Counted from the first letter of the stretch, positions 15,972-24,311 are shown. The stretch: 64,000 nucleotides of DNA from Mucilaginibacter sp. cycad4 (GCF_034263275.1 NZ_CP139559.1:2480001-2544000), one strand, 5' to 3'. A program made the numbers and translations. Notes: a model not told the origin generated them from the letters alone.

Positions 15972-18014
15972 ATGCAAACCGGAGAAGATACCAATGGATT
16001 GAGGAAAATAATAGACCTCACCAGATTGATCAGCATTTTTATTTTAGCTATTCACTTTTATATATGCTGTTATAAGGCATTTGCTGAATGGCACTGGACA
16101 GCGACCATCACCGACAGAATAGTGGCTAACATCGCCAAAACCGGCCTTTTCAGCAATATGCTGAGGCCTAAACTGGCGGCGCTGTTATGCCTGGCTATAT
16201 CATTAGTTGGGGTAAAGGGAAGAAAAGACGAAAAGATCAATTACCGCATGATACTGGCTTACCTGTTAACCGGCCTGTTAATCTATTTTATCAGTGTATT
16301 ATGCTTTTACCTGCACACATCCCTACTCTTTATAGCGGCGGCCTATATAGTGCTGACCATTACAGGTTATCTGCTTACCCTTACAGGCGGGACTTATTTA
16401 TCCCGTTTACTAAAAGATAAACTTAGCAAGGATGTATTCAATTCTGAAAACGAAACCTTCCCGCAAGAGGAACGCCTGCTCGAAAATGAGTATTCTGTAA
16501 ACCTGCCTGCTAAGTATAACTTACGTGGCAAGGTCAGAAGCAGTTGGATAAATTTTATTAATCCTTTCAGAGGGCTGTTAGTGGCTGGTACACCAGGAGC
16601 TGGTAAATCTTATTTCGTAATAAGACATGTCATCGACCAACATTTGAAAAAGGGGTTTTCTATGTTTCTATATGATTTTAAGTTCGACGACCTTACAAAG
16701 ATCGCTTATAACAAGCTATTACAATACCGCCACAATTATAAGGTAAAGCCTAAATTTTTTGTGATTAATTTCGATGACCTTAACCACAGCCACCGTTGCA
16801 ATGCCTACTATCCGCAAAGTATGGAAGACATTACCGACGCGGCTGAATCTTCAAGAACCTTTATGTTGGGACTAAACCGGGAATGGATTAAAAAACAAGG
16901 CGAATTCTTCGTAGAATCAGCCATCAACTTTGTTACTGCATTAATCTGGTTCCTAAGGAAATATAAGGATGGCAAATATTGCACCGTACCTCATTCAATT
17001 GAGTTGGCACAGGTAGAATACGATAAATTATTTGCTGTACTTTATCAAGAAGAAGAAATCAGGGTGCTGATCAATCCTTTTATTTCTGCTTACCAAAACA
17101 AGGCGATGGCGCAGTTAGAGGGCCAGATTGCCAGTGCTAAGGTAAGCCTTGCTCGCCTTTCCTCACCACAACTATATTATGTACTTTCCGGCAATGACTT
17201 TACATTGGATATAAATAACCCGGAAGAACCTAAGATCGTGTGTGTCGGTAATAACCCGCAGAAGCAGCAGGTTTATGGTGCGGTATTATCACTTTATATA
17301 TCAAGGATGATCAAATTGGTAAACCGGCGCGGGCAGTTAAAGAGCAGTCTGATCTTCGACGAGTTTCCAACGATCTTTTTCAATAACATTGATGGGCTGA
17401 TCGCAACGGCCAGAAGTAACAAGGTATCTACCACTTTAGCTGTACAGGATTTTAGCCAGCTAAAAAAGGACTACGGCGTTGAACAATCCGATGTCATTAC
17501 CGGAATCGTAGGCAACGTTATCAGTGGACAGGTAACGGGTGATACAGCTAAAAAGCTTTCAGAAAATTTCGGCAAGATCGTGCAGGATAAGAACAGCATG
17601 ACGATCAACAGCGGCGATACTTCCTTTTCTAAAGCGACACAGCTTGATTATGCGATACCAGCTTCAAAGATAGCGATGCTTTCTTCGGGTGAATTTGTTG
17701 GCATTGTAGCTGATAACCCTGATCAAAAAATACAGCATAAAATGTTTCATAGTGAAATCCAAAACGATCATGCAACGATTGCTAAGGAAGAAGCTAAGTA
17801 CAAATCCATTCCGTTGGTTGAATATGTTTCACCGAGAGATGTAGAAGAAAATTACCAAAAAATAAAGGCTGATGTAAATATGCTTATTTCGGAGGAAATG
17901 GAAAAGATTGACGTCCGGAAGCCGAAAGAAGAAAACCAAATTCAAGAGGTGGAGAAGAAAGAAAAAATGAAAGATGATGTCGGCACTAACGATGAATTAA
18001 ATATATCCATGTAA
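15972..18014 (+). CDS. VirD4/TraG-type coupling ATPase
   Basis: This 680-residue membrane ATPase links the relaxase-DNA complex to a secretion channel. Transmembrane helices are at about residues 15-35, 60-78, 90-112 and 115-140. The ATPase domain carries Walker A (GTPGAGKS, about 206-213) and Walker B (SLIFDEFPTIFF, about 459-470). It also has LSSGEFVGIVADNP, typical of TraG-like proteins. The C-terminal 60 residues are Lys/Glu-rich. It is the last gene of the mobilisation operon, 50 bp behind the relaxase gene. No pore-forming Tra genes follow, so transfer would need a helper element. Confidence 0.9.
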   Translation: MQTGEDTNGLRKIIDLTRLISIFILAIHFYICCYKAFAEWHWTATITDRIVANIAKTGLFSNMLRPKLAALLCLAISLVGVKGRKDEKINYRMILAYLLTGLLIYFISVLCFYLHTSLLFIAAAYIVLTITGYLLTLTGGTYLSRLLKDKLSKDVFNSENETFPQEERLLENEYSVNLPAKYNLRGKVRSSWINFINPFRGLLVAGTPGAGKSYFVIRHVIDQHLKKGFSMFLYDFKFDDLTKIAYNKLLQYRHNYKVKPKFFVINFDDLNHSHRCNAYYPQSMEDITDAAESSRTFMLGLNREWIKKQGEFFVESAINFVTALIWFLRKYKDGKYCTVPHSIELAQVEYDKLFAVLYQEEEIRVLINPFISAYQNKAMAQLEGQIASAKVSLARLSSPQLYYVLSGNDFTLDINNPEEPKIVCVGNNPQKQQVYGAVLSLYISRMIKLVNRRGQLKSSLIFDEFPTIFFNNIDGLIATARSNKVSTTLAVQDFSQLKKDYGVEQSDVITGIVGNVISGQVTGDTAKKLSENFGKIVQDKNSMTINSGDTSFSKATQLDYAIPASKIAMLSSGEFVGIVADNPDQKIQHKMFHSEIQNDHATIAKEEAKYKSIPLVEYVSPRDVEENYQKIKADVNMLISEEMEKIDVRKPKEENQIQEVEKKEKMKDDVGTNDELNISM

Positions 18015-18057
18015 TTCAATGTATTTCATAACACCATTTGAATAATTTACTATCACC

Positions 18058-18100
18058 GCAAGAATCGGGTTTTCTATCGTTTGGGATGACGCTATTTTTG
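18058..18100 (+). promoter_or_regulatory. Island box 1 with promoter (Oxygenase-NA 1)
   Basis: GCAAGAATCGGGTTTT (18058-18073) lies 19 bp from TATTTTTG (18093-18100). The TTTT end of the box occupies the place of the -33 element. It precedes the Oxygenase-NA gene at 18148. Confidence 0.8.
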
Positions 18101-18147
18101 ATCTATCGATACAGGGCATATATCCCTATTTATTCAAATATGAAATT

Positions 18148-18861
18148 ATGAGCACAATAATAGAGCGTTTAAAAGCGAAAGATTGGACAACGGTTACGGA
18201 AAATTTGACAAGTTGTGGCTATGCTGTGGTAAGTGGGGTGTTAACACCCGATGAATGCGGAAGCTTTATTGAAGCTTATAAGGAAGATGAAAACTATCGT
18301 AAAACTATTTCAATGGAGAGGTATCGTTTCGGGATCGGCGAATATAAATATTTTGAATATCCCCTCCCTGATCTTATTACAGACATTCGCGAAACGGTAT
18401 ACGCATATATCGCTCCCGTTGCCAATCAATGGATGGAAGATTTAAATATGGACACTCGCTTCCCGCCTACACATGAGGAATTGAAAATTTTATGTAATAA
18501 ACATGAGCAGACCAAGCCAACTATACTTATACTTAAATATGGAACTGGGGGGTTTAATACCCTTCATCAGGATTTGTATGGTGATATTTATTTCCCGATG
18601 CAACTTGTTTTGTTTTTAAACGAAGTAGATGAGGATTATACAGGCGGCGAATTTGTACTCACCGAATCAATTCCACGTGCCCAGTCAAAAGCTAACGTCA
18701 TTAAACCTAAGAGAGGCGATATGCTATTGTTCACCACCAAATTCCGTCCGATTAAGGGAAAGAAGGGTTATTACAGGGTCAGTATGAAACATGGTGTAAG
18801 TCCACTACACAGTGGAAACCGCCATACATTGGGTATTATTTTTCACGATGCATTAAATTAA
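18148..18861 (+). CDS. 2OG-Fe(II) oxygenase, Oxygenase-NA family (copy 1)
   Basis: This 237-residue dioxygenase matches the family described as oxygenases acting on damaged nucleic acids (Pfam Oxygenase-NA). The iron site reads LHQDLYGD (His140, Asp142), with the distal His in SMKHGVSPLHSG and the 2-oxoglutarate Arg in GNRHTLGIIFHDA. By family knowledge it should oxidatively remove alkyl groups from DNA or nucleotides, AlkB-like, but the substrate is not proven. A second copy lies at 23557-24270 with the same length and motifs. The gene is preceded by the island box and followed after 12 bp by an aldo/keto reductase gene, forming one operon. Confidence 0.85.
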   Translation: MSTIIERLKAKDWTTVTENLTSCGYAVVSGVLTPDECGSFIEAYKEDENYRKTISMERYRFGIGEYKYFEYPLPDLITDIRETVYAYIAPVANQWMEDLNMDTRFPPTHEELKILCNKHEQTKPTILILKYGTGGFNTLHQDLYGDIYFPMQLVLFLNEVDEDYTGGEFVLTESIPRAQSKANVIKPKRGDMLLFTTKFRPIKGKKGYYRVSMKHGVSPLHSGNRHTLGIIFHDALN

Positions 18862-18873
18862 TACAATATAACT

Positions 18874-19722
18874 ATGGAAAAAGACAAAGCGACATTAACA
18901 TTTAAGATCGGCGGAACATTGGAAATTAACCGTCTTGGCTATGGAGCGATGCAACTTACGGGTAAAGGCGTTTTCGGAGATATTGAGGACCGCGAAAGTG
19001 CGAAGGAAGTATTAAGACAGGCTATTGCACTGGGTGTTAACTTCATAGACACGGCGGAAGCCTATGGTCCCGCAACCAACGAGATATTGATCGCAGAAGC
19101 GCTTCACCCTTACGAGGCCGGTGTTATCATAGCAACCAAAGGTGGATTTAGAAGACCGGGGCCCGCTGAGTGGATACCCAATGGAGATCCTGGCTTTATT
19201 CGGGAGAATATTGAGGACAGTCTTAAGCGCTTGAAAGTGGAAACCATCGACCTATGGCAATTGCACAGGGTAGACCCGGAAGTGCCACTGGAAAAAACCT
19301 TGGAGCCAGTTGCAGCCGCAGTGAAAGCGGGCAAAATCCGTTACGTTGGGCTTTCGGAGGTTACGGTGGCACAGATAGAACAGGCCAGAGAAATTCTGCC
19401 AATTGTATCAGTACAGAACCTGTACAATCTCAGTGATCGTAAATGGGAAGATGTATTGGATTATACCGCTGCCAATGATCTGGCATTTATTCCCTGGTTC
19501 CCGCTGGCATCTGGCCCCGCTGCCATGGCAGACAAATTAGCTGACATTGCAAGGAAGCACAACGCTACTGTTGCACAGGTCGCACTTTCCTGGCTCCTAA
19601 AACGCTCTCCCAATATTTTACTGATTCCGGGCACCAAGTCTGTAGCGCACCTGGAGGAAAACATGCAGGCGACAAAGGTGAACTTAAGCGAGGAAGACTT
19701 CGAAATACTTTCAAAACAATAA
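18874..19722 (+). CDS. Aldo/keto reductase
   Basis: This 282-residue NAD(P)H-dependent oxidoreductase has a TIM-barrel fold. The catalytic tetrad is visible: Asp and Tyr in FIDTAEAYGPATNEI, Lys in VIIATKGGFRR, His in DLWQLHRVDPEVP. The cofactor-binding C-terminal part is LIPGTKSVAHLEENMQA. Family members reduce aldehydes and ketones. In this operon, right behind a dioxygenase that releases aldehydes on dealkylation, a role in clearing reactive carbonyls is attractive but inferred. A terminator hairpin follows, so the oxygenase/reductase pair is a complete transcription unit. Confidence 0.92.
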   Translation: MEKDKATLTFKIGGTLEINRLGYGAMQLTGKGVFGDIEDRESAKEVLRQAIALGVNFIDTAEAYGPATNEILIAEALHPYEAGVIIATKGGFRRPGPAEWIPNGDPGFIRENIEDSLKRLKVETIDLWQLHRVDPEVPLEKTLEPVAAAVKAGKIRYVGLSEVTVAQIEQAREILPIVSVQNLYNLSDRKWEDVLDYTAANDLAFIPWFPLASGPAAMADKLADIARKHNATVAQVALSWLLKRSPNILLIPGTKSVAHLEENMQATKVNLSEEDFEILSKQ

Positions 19723-19729
19723 AACAAGA

Positions 19730-19755
19730 AAGGCCCTAATAAGGGCCTTCTTCAT
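19730..19755 (+). terminator. Terminator of the oxygenase/reductase operon
   Basis: AAGGCCCT (19730-19737) pairs with AGGGCCTT (19742-19749) around a 4-nt loop, followed by a T-rich stretch (CTTCATTATT). It lies 7 bp after the reductase stop codon. Confidence 0.65.
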
Positions 19756-19821
19756 TATTATGGATTTCTTTTGGTAGTATTGGCAAAACCTCATAAAATA
19801 GCTATTCGGTATTTTTTTACC

Positions 19822-19863
19822 GCAAAAAACGGGTTGTTGGGTTCCAAGATCACCATACCTTTG
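19822..19863 (+). promoter_or_regulatory. Island box 2 with promoter (alkA)
   Basis: GCAAAAAACGGGTTGT (19822-19837) matches the island box at 14 of 16 positions and lies 18 bp from TACCTTTG (19856-19863). The alkA ATG begins only 5 nt after the -7 element, so the mRNA is probably leaderless or nearly so. Confidence 0.75.
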
Positions 19864-19867
19864 CATA

Positions 19868-20767
19868 ATGAGTAAAAGTATAATCACTATTCCCATAGAC
19901 GCATCTTTTAGTTTTTCAGAATGCTTATGGTATCTGAATCGAAATTTTGATGACTGCTTACATCAAATCGGTAAAGATTATATCATCAAATCTCTGAAAA
20001 TTGACAAAAATCAGGTCTTGTTTAAAATATCAGCGGAAGAAAACGCTCTGAAAATTGCCATCCAGCAAGGCTCTGAAGACACAGCAACTCAGGATACGAT
20101 TAAGGACTATGTTATTGAATGGCTTGACCTGGAGAAAGACCTTGATCCGTTTTACAAACTACTAAAAAGAAATAATGCATTGGCTTATATGATCAAAGAT
20201 TTTCAGGGACTTCGCCTGGTAGGCATCCCGGACTTGTTCGAAGCCGTGTGCTGGTGTATCATCGGACAACAGATCAATCTCACGTTCGCCTATAAAATCA
20301 AAAGAAGGTTAGTAGAAAAATATGGCGACAATATGATACATAACGGCACGGTTCATTACACTTTTCCTACTGCCCAAATACTTGCTGATGCTGATGAGAA
20401 GGATTTGAGAGCTATGCAATTGTCGGCGAAAAAAGTGGAGTATCTTGTGACAACTGCAAAAGCTTTTGCAGAAGGGCTGATTAGTAAAGATTTATTGATT
20501 GCGATGCCTGATTTTGTGTCCAGACAGAACGCATTAACCAGCCTGAAAGGTATAGGAGTATGGACAGCTAATTATTCCCTGATGAAAAGTCTAAAAGAAC
20601 CCTCTTGTATTCCTTTTGGTGATGCCGGGCTTTTAAATGCACTTGTCGCCCATCATCTTATCAAAGACAAAAAAGACGTACAGGGGATAGTTCATTTTTT
20701 TCAACAAGTTCCTGGGTGGGAAAGTTATATGGCTTTTTATTTTTGGCGAAGTCTCTCTATCCAATAA
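19868..20767 (+). CDS. alkA: AlkA-type 3-methyladenine DNA glycosylase
   Basis: This 299-residue DNA glycosylase removes alkylated bases. Residues about 1-95 match the AlkA N-terminal domain (SFSECLWYLNRNFDDCL). The HhH-GPD domain has AVCWCIIGQQINLTFAYKIKRRL, the helix-hairpin-helix LTSLKGIGVWTANYSL (about 222-237) and the catalytic Asp252 in FGDAGLLNAL. Its promoter carries the island box, and the start codon follows the -7 element by 4 nt. A broken second copy of its N-terminus lies at 24489. It converges on the operon that encodes the Ada zinc-domain protein, with 18 bp between stops. Confidence 0.93.
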   Translation: MSKSIITIPIDASFSFSECLWYLNRNFDDCLHQIGKDYIIKSLKIDKNQVLFKISAEENALKIAIQQGSEDTATQDTIKDYVIEWLDLEKDLDPFYKLLKRNNALAYMIKDFQGLRLVGIPDLFEAVCWCIIGQQINLTFAYKIKRRLVEKYGDNMIHNGTVHYTFPTAQILADADEKDLRAMQLSAKKVEYLVTTAKAFAEGLISKDLLIAMPDFVSRQNALTSLKGIGVWTANYSLMKSLKEPSCIPFGDAGLLNALVAHHLIKDKKDVQGIVHFFQQVPGWESYMAFYFWRSLSIQ

Positions 20768-20785
20768 AGCGATCACAGGAGCATT

Positions 20786-21049
20786 TTATTTAATCTGGGC
20801 TTTCCACACTTTGTATTTCTCCGGCATACAATGTCCGCATGGCCGATATCCGGCATTTATCGCCTCCTGTTCACTTCCGAAGAAAACCCGGTTCTCTATT
20901 TTCATCCTTTTACCAGAAGAGCAACTCAATTTTCCATAGATTTTGCCTGGTCTGTAGCCCCCTAATTTAATAGTTCCATTTCTGATCAATTTTCCAAGCG
21001 CTGATTTCCGGCTGTTCTGGTCGTTACCTAAGTCTTTATGATTAATCAT
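20786..21049 (-). CDS. Stand-alone Ada zinc-domain-like protein
   Basis: This 87-residue protein resembles the N-terminal methyl-phosphotriester domain of Ada: IYGKLSCSSGKRMKIENRVFF, then AINAGYRPCGHCMPEKYKVW. Three Cys (43, 71, 74) match Ada Cys42, Cys69 and Cys72. The position of the methyl-accepting Cys38 is Gly39. It should still fold around a metal, perhaps with His73 helping, but it cannot accept a methyl group in the usual way. It is the last gene of the operon 23297-20786, six bp behind alkB. Stand-alone proteins of this form occur in other Bacteroidota. Possible roles are DNA-damage binding or work with the Ada paralogues here that lack this domain. Confidence 0.8.
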   Translation of the reverse strand: MINHKDLGNDQNSRKSALGKLIRNGTIKLGGYRPGKIYGKLSCSSGKRMKIENRVFFGSEQEAINAGYRPCGHCMPEKYKVWKAQIK

Positions 21050-21055
21050 GGGATT

Positions 21056-21646
21056 TTAGGTAATAATGTTCCTGAACGTAATATTAATTCTCGCCTGGGT
21101 AATCTTAACCTCTTTAGGGATGCTATGAAACCAGTGATGTTGTGTCGAACCGCGCATTAACAGAAAACTGCCACTATTAAGGAGCACACTCTCTTTTAAA
21201 GATTTGTCTTTTGCGTGTCTTAGCTGAAAAGTGCGCGTTGTTCCGAAACTTACTGAGCCGATTACGGGATTAATGCCTAATTCTTTTTCATTATCACGAT
21301 GCCAACCTACACTGTCATTGCCATCCCTGTAATAATTGAGCAAGGCACTGGTAAATGTATATCCGGCTATCTGTTCAATACGGTACTTGATGGCCAATAA
21401 TTCACTTGTCCATAGATGAGGATGCATGGTAATACCTGAGTAACTATAACGCTTTTGGGGATCACCATACCATGCCGTCAATCGGGGCTGCATAATCTCC
21501 CTGCCAGCGATTATTATTGGCTCCTGTTTCCAGGCGATGTTTTTTATTAAATCCTCGTATAAGGCTGCACTTTCCTGTTCATTGAATATGCCGGAATATA
21601 AATATACTTCTCCATCACGTGATAGCAAATTAGCTGGTTGTTCCAT
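21056..21646 (-). CDS. alkB: AlkB-family DNA dioxygenase (copy 1)
   Basis: This 196-residue 2OG-Fe(II) dioxygenase is closest to the ALKBH2/3-like bacterial group (PRLTAWYGDPQKRYSYSG). The iron ligands are His116 and Asp118 (GWHRDNEKELG) and His174 (WFHSIPK). The 2-oxoglutarate-binding Arg residues are in QARINITFRNI. It reverses 1-methyladenine and 3-methylcytosine type damage by oxidising the methyl group, which leaves as formaldehyde. It is the third gene of the leftward operon, 24 bp behind the PEP-mutase-family gene and 6 bp before the Ada zinc-domain gene. A second alkB lies at 25182-25775, with clearly different sequence. Confidence 0.92.
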   Translation of the reverse strand: MEQPANLLSRDGEVYLYSGIFNEQESAALYEDLIKNIAWKQEPIIIAGREIMQPRLTAWYGDPQKRYSYSGITMHPHLWTSELLAIKYRIEQIAGYTFTSALLNYYRDGNDSVGWHRDNEKELGINPVIGSVSFGTTRTFQLRHAKDKSLKESVLLNSGSFLLMRGSTQHHWFHSIPKEVKITQARINITFRNIIT

Positions 21647-21670
21647 GTTTTTTTTAATGGTGAGTCTGAA

Positions 21671-22441
21671 TTATTTAAATAAAACCGCGAAATCCCATAG
21701 TTGTGCCAGATCGTTTAAGATCGTTTCGAGCGAATTGTACACTGCCGCTTGTGCAGCACCACCGCTGCTGATCCTTTTGACGCCCAACTCTTGTTGCCTA
21801 TCGTAAGAAGGTACTCCAGGAAGAATATAGGTGTTAATGGGTAAGCTGGTATGGTTAACGGCAATTGTAATATCTTCTTCCTTAGCTATTCCCGGGATAA
21901 AAATGCCATCCGCCCCGGCTGTTTCAAAGGCGCTGATCCTTTCCAGTGTTACATTTAATGCTTCGGGGTTCCCTAAAAGGAAAGCATCAGTTCTGGCGTT
22001 GACAAATAGATTATACCCCTTTTTATCGAGAAAGGTGCGAATGCTTTTCAATGTAGATGCGAATGGTTCAATAGGAACCTGATACCTTATACCTCCTAAA
22101 ACTACCGAATCCTCAATATTGATTCCTGATATGCCAATTTTCACCAGCCGCTCCAGGTTAGCGTTGAGTTCCTCCATATCGCTACAATAACCTGCTTCCA
22201 TATCTATTGAAACCGGAATCGTGACGGCTTTGATGATATGTTTCGCCATGAAGAATAATTCTTCAAAGGTCATTTCTTCACCATCCTGATAGCCAAGAAT
22301 ACGGGAAATAGCGGCACTCGAAGTGCCGACTGCTTGAAAACCAGCCTGTTCTGCCAGTCTTGCGCTGTGTGCATCCCATATATTGCCGATGAATAAAGGA
22401 CTATCCTGCTGGTGCAATTGTTTGAAATTATTAAAACACAT
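21671..22441 (-). CDS. PEP mutase/isocitrate lyase family protein
   Basis: This 256-residue TIM-barrel enzyme belongs to the phosphoenolpyruvate mutase/isocitrate lyase superfamily. Signatures are IGNIWDAHSARLAEQAGFQAVGTSSAAIS at the start and PVSIDMEAGYCSDMEELNANLERLVKIGISGINIEDS with the acidic metal-binding residues. Family members make or break C-C or P-C bonds next to a carboxylate (2-methylisocitrate lyase, oxaloacetate hydrolase, PEP mutase); the reaction here cannot be told. Start choice: the ATG at 22441 (MCFNNFKQL) gives the usual N-terminus, while the longer frame from 22498 overlaps the Ada-type gene by 26 bp. Its place in an ada-alkB operon is unusual. Confidence 0.85.
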   Translation of the reverse strand: MCFNNFKQLHQQDSPLFIGNIWDAHSARLAEQAGFQAVGTSSAAISRILGYQDGEEMTFEELFFMAKHIIKAVTIPVSIDMEAGYCSDMEELNANLERLVKIGISGINIEDSVVLGGIRYQVPIEPFASTLKSIRTFLDKKGYNLFVNARTDAFLLGNPEALNVTLERISAFETAGADGIFIPGIAKEEDITIAVNHTSLPINTYILPGVPSYDRQQELGVKRISSGGAAQAAVYNSLETILNDLAQLWDFAVLFK

Positions 22442-22472
22442 AGTTAAGTTATTAATGTATCGTGTGTACAAT

Positions 22473-23297
22473 TTATCCTCTTGTTGCTTCCCATCCAATT
22501 ATAGCCGCTTTACGACGTGCACCCCAATGGTACTGCCCCAATTCGCCGGTTGATTTGATCACCCGATGACAAGGAATCAGATATGCAATGCGGTTATCAC
22601 CCAGTGCTAAACCAACATCTTGCGCCTTACGTGGCTCACCGATGGCCCTTGCAATTTCCCCATAGCTTACGAGCGTACCCGCAGGTACCTTCATTAAGGA
22701 CTCCCATATCTTGTATTCGTATTCTGTTCCTCTCACATGGAGTGAAAGAGAAGAAGGATTATCATTGACACCTGAAAGGAAGTCAAGTGCGGCTTGCTGA
22801 AATGCATCGTATTGTTTTACAAAAACAGCGTTTGGAAACCTGTTTTTTAAACCCGCAAATGCCCTTTCTTCGGCATTTTTAAAAAATGATAAATGACATA
22901 TTCCCCGATCTGTGGCAGCTATGATTATACTCCCAAATGGCGATTGTGAGAAACCGTAATTAATTTGCAGATTTTCTCCGGCCTCTCCGTATTCTTCCGT
23001 GGTCATCTTTAAAAAGACAGGCTGCTTATAATTTTGATCGTCATTGTCCAATGAGTTTTTAGAAGCGGCGATTTTACCCTTGCCATAGTCTATAGTAAGG
23101 TATTGTTCAAATTGCCGAAAAGGTATCCCGGCCCATTGTTCAAATGCCATTTGGAGCCCGGTTCTTTTTTGTTGCTCGTCCTTTGAAAGTGTATCCTGAT
23201 TAAATAAGTCGCTGTTGTTGCTGTCCTTACTTAGTAAGTCAATTGCTGTTAATACTTTATCAAAGTCAATTTCTTTTATCTTTTCCATCGCCTTCAT
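22473..23297 (-). CDS. Ada-type methyltransferase with degenerate AraC domain (paralogue 1)
   Basis: This 274-residue protein ends in an O6-methylguanine methyltransferase domain with acceptor Cys243 (LIPCHRVIKSTGELGQYHWG). The N-terminal 100 residues align with the AraC domain of the paralogue at 25840-26688 (MAFEQWAGIPFRQFEQYL matches MFQSWAGVTPKQFLQYL), but much of the first HTH and the second HTH are lost. The Arg-finger motif, ARAVG in the family, reads AQDVG (Gln226), so base flipping may be weak. It leads the operon with the PEP-mutase-family gene, alkB and the Ada zinc-domain gene. The start at 23297 is 8 nt behind the -7 element; MEK at 23288 is an alternative. Confidence 0.85.
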   Translation of the reverse strand: MKAMEKIKEIDFDKVLTAIDLLSKDSNNSDLFNQDTLSKDEQQKRTGLQMAFEQWAGIPFRQFEQYLTIDYGKGKIAASKNSLDNDDQNYKQPVFLKMTTEEYGEAGENLQINYGFSQSPFGSIIIAATDRGICHLSFFKNAEERAFAGLKNRFPNAVFVKQYDAFQQAALDFLSGVNDNPSSLSLHVRGTEYEYKIWESLMKVPAGTLVSYGEIARAIGEPRKAQDVGLALGDNRIAYLIPCHRVIKSTGELGQYHWGARRKAAIIGWEATRG

Positions 23298-23305
23298 TTT
23301 TTATA

Positions 23306-23348
23306 CAAAGGTATGGTGAGCCAGGAAGGGTTAAAACCCGTTTCTTGC
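23306..23348 (-). promoter_or_regulatory. Island box 3 with promoter (Ada paralogue 1 operon)
   Basis: Read leftward, GCAAGAAACGGGTTTT (23348-23333) lies 19 bp from TACCTTTG (23313-23306). It drives the four-gene operon starting at 23297 and leaves almost no untranslated leader. Confidence 0.8.
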
Positions 23349-23556
23349 GTTGTTTCATGCGGAGAAATACCGAGTTTTAAAGCAGCAAAGCGGGTTCAGG
23401 CGATATTCTCATAAGAAAACAGGAGCTGTTAACAGTTGGAAACGGAGAAAATGAAAAATTAAAATGCAACTGGTCAGCCTGTATGATAATAAATGTTAAA
23501 AAGGAATATAAATCGTTGTTTATACCTCCATTATTTATATAGACCTAAGTAGTTGA

Positions 23557-24270
23557 TCAAGATTTTGCATCATGAAAAATAATTCCCAAAGTATGGCGAT
23601 TGCCACTTGCAATTGTGGCTACTCCGTGTTTCACGGTAACCCGGTAATATCCTTTAGCGCCTTTGGCTGGCCTGAAATTGGTAGTAAATGCCATTATATC
23701 ACCTTTCTTCGGTTTGAGAACGTGGGTTCTCGACTGCGCCATGGGAATATTTTCTGTGAGCACGAACTCCCCACCAGTGTAATCTGTGTCAATATCGTCC
23801 AGAAAAATCAGGATCTGCATTGGAAAATAAACCTCACCATATAAATCCTGGTGCATGGCGCACCAACCACCCTCACCATAACCAAGTATCAGGGCAGTGG
23901 CTTTTTCCTGGCCATTTTCACGGCATTTTTTTATGAACTCATCATGTTTTTGCGGATAATGTTGGTTAATTTTTAGCACCTCCATCCATTTGTTGGCGAC
24001 TGGGGCAAGATATTCATACATTTGTTCCCGCAATTCGGTAATTATATCAGGTAAAGGATAGGTGAAATATTTATAAACCCCTTTCCCGAAACGATAACGT
24101 TCCATAACCACTGTTTTGCGGTAGTGGTTTTCGGCTTTGAAGGCTTCCATTAGTGTGTTGCACTCTTCGTCCGTAACTACGGCGGGGATGGCGGCGAAAC
24201 CATGCCCATTGAGTTGTTCTCTAATTTTAACCCAATCCTTTTCTTTTAGGCGATCTGCTATTGTTTGCAT
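23557..24270 (-). CDS. 2OG-Fe(II) oxygenase, Oxygenase-NA family (copy 2)
   Basis: This 237-residue paralogue of the gene at 18148-18861 has the same length and layout: YRKTVVMERYRFGKGVYKYF, the iron site MHQDLYGEVYF (HxD), FLDDIDTDYTGGEFVLTENIPMAQS, and the distal His region VKHGVATIASGNRHTLGI. Both copies keep every visible catalytic residue, so both are probably active. The family is linked to oxidative repair of damaged nucleic acids; whether the two copies differ in substrate is unknown. It stands alone behind its own island box with a 41-nt leader. Confidence 0.85.
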   Translation of the reverse strand: MQTIADRLKEKDWVKIREQLNGHGFAAIPAVVTDEECNTLMEAFKAENHYRKTVVMERYRFGKGVYKYFTYPLPDIITELREQMYEYLAPVANKWMEVLKINQHYPQKHDEFIKKCRENGQEKATALILGYGEGGWCAMHQDLYGEVYFPMQILIFLDDIDTDYTGGEFVLTENIPMAQSRTHVLKPKKGDIMAFTTNFRPAKGAKGYYRVTVKHGVATIASGNRHTLGIIFHDAKS

Positions 24271-24311
24271 CGTAATATTCCTTTAGTATCGTATAATGTA
24301 GTTGATAAAGG

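Larger units (their letters stand above)
10139..18014. mobile_element. Integrative mobilisable element (core)
   Basis: A tyrosine recombinase next to a tRNA gene is followed by regulators, an excisionase-like HTH protein, a hairpin-rich oriT-like region, a BfmA/BtgA-type protein, a DUF5712 relaxase and a coupling ATPase. There are no Tra genes for a conjugation pore, so the element should be mobilisable by a helper rather than self-transmissible. The left end is placed at the integrase-proximal repeats and the right end at the last mobility gene. Both are provisional: no attachment-site duplication was found, and the alkylation-repair genes downstream could be cargo. Confidence 0.6.

Noticed and set aside
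23384..23399. GCAAAGCGGGTTCA, resembling the island box
   Set aside because: The gap between GCAA and CGGGTT is two bases too short, no -7 element follows at 19 bp and no rightward gene lies behind it.
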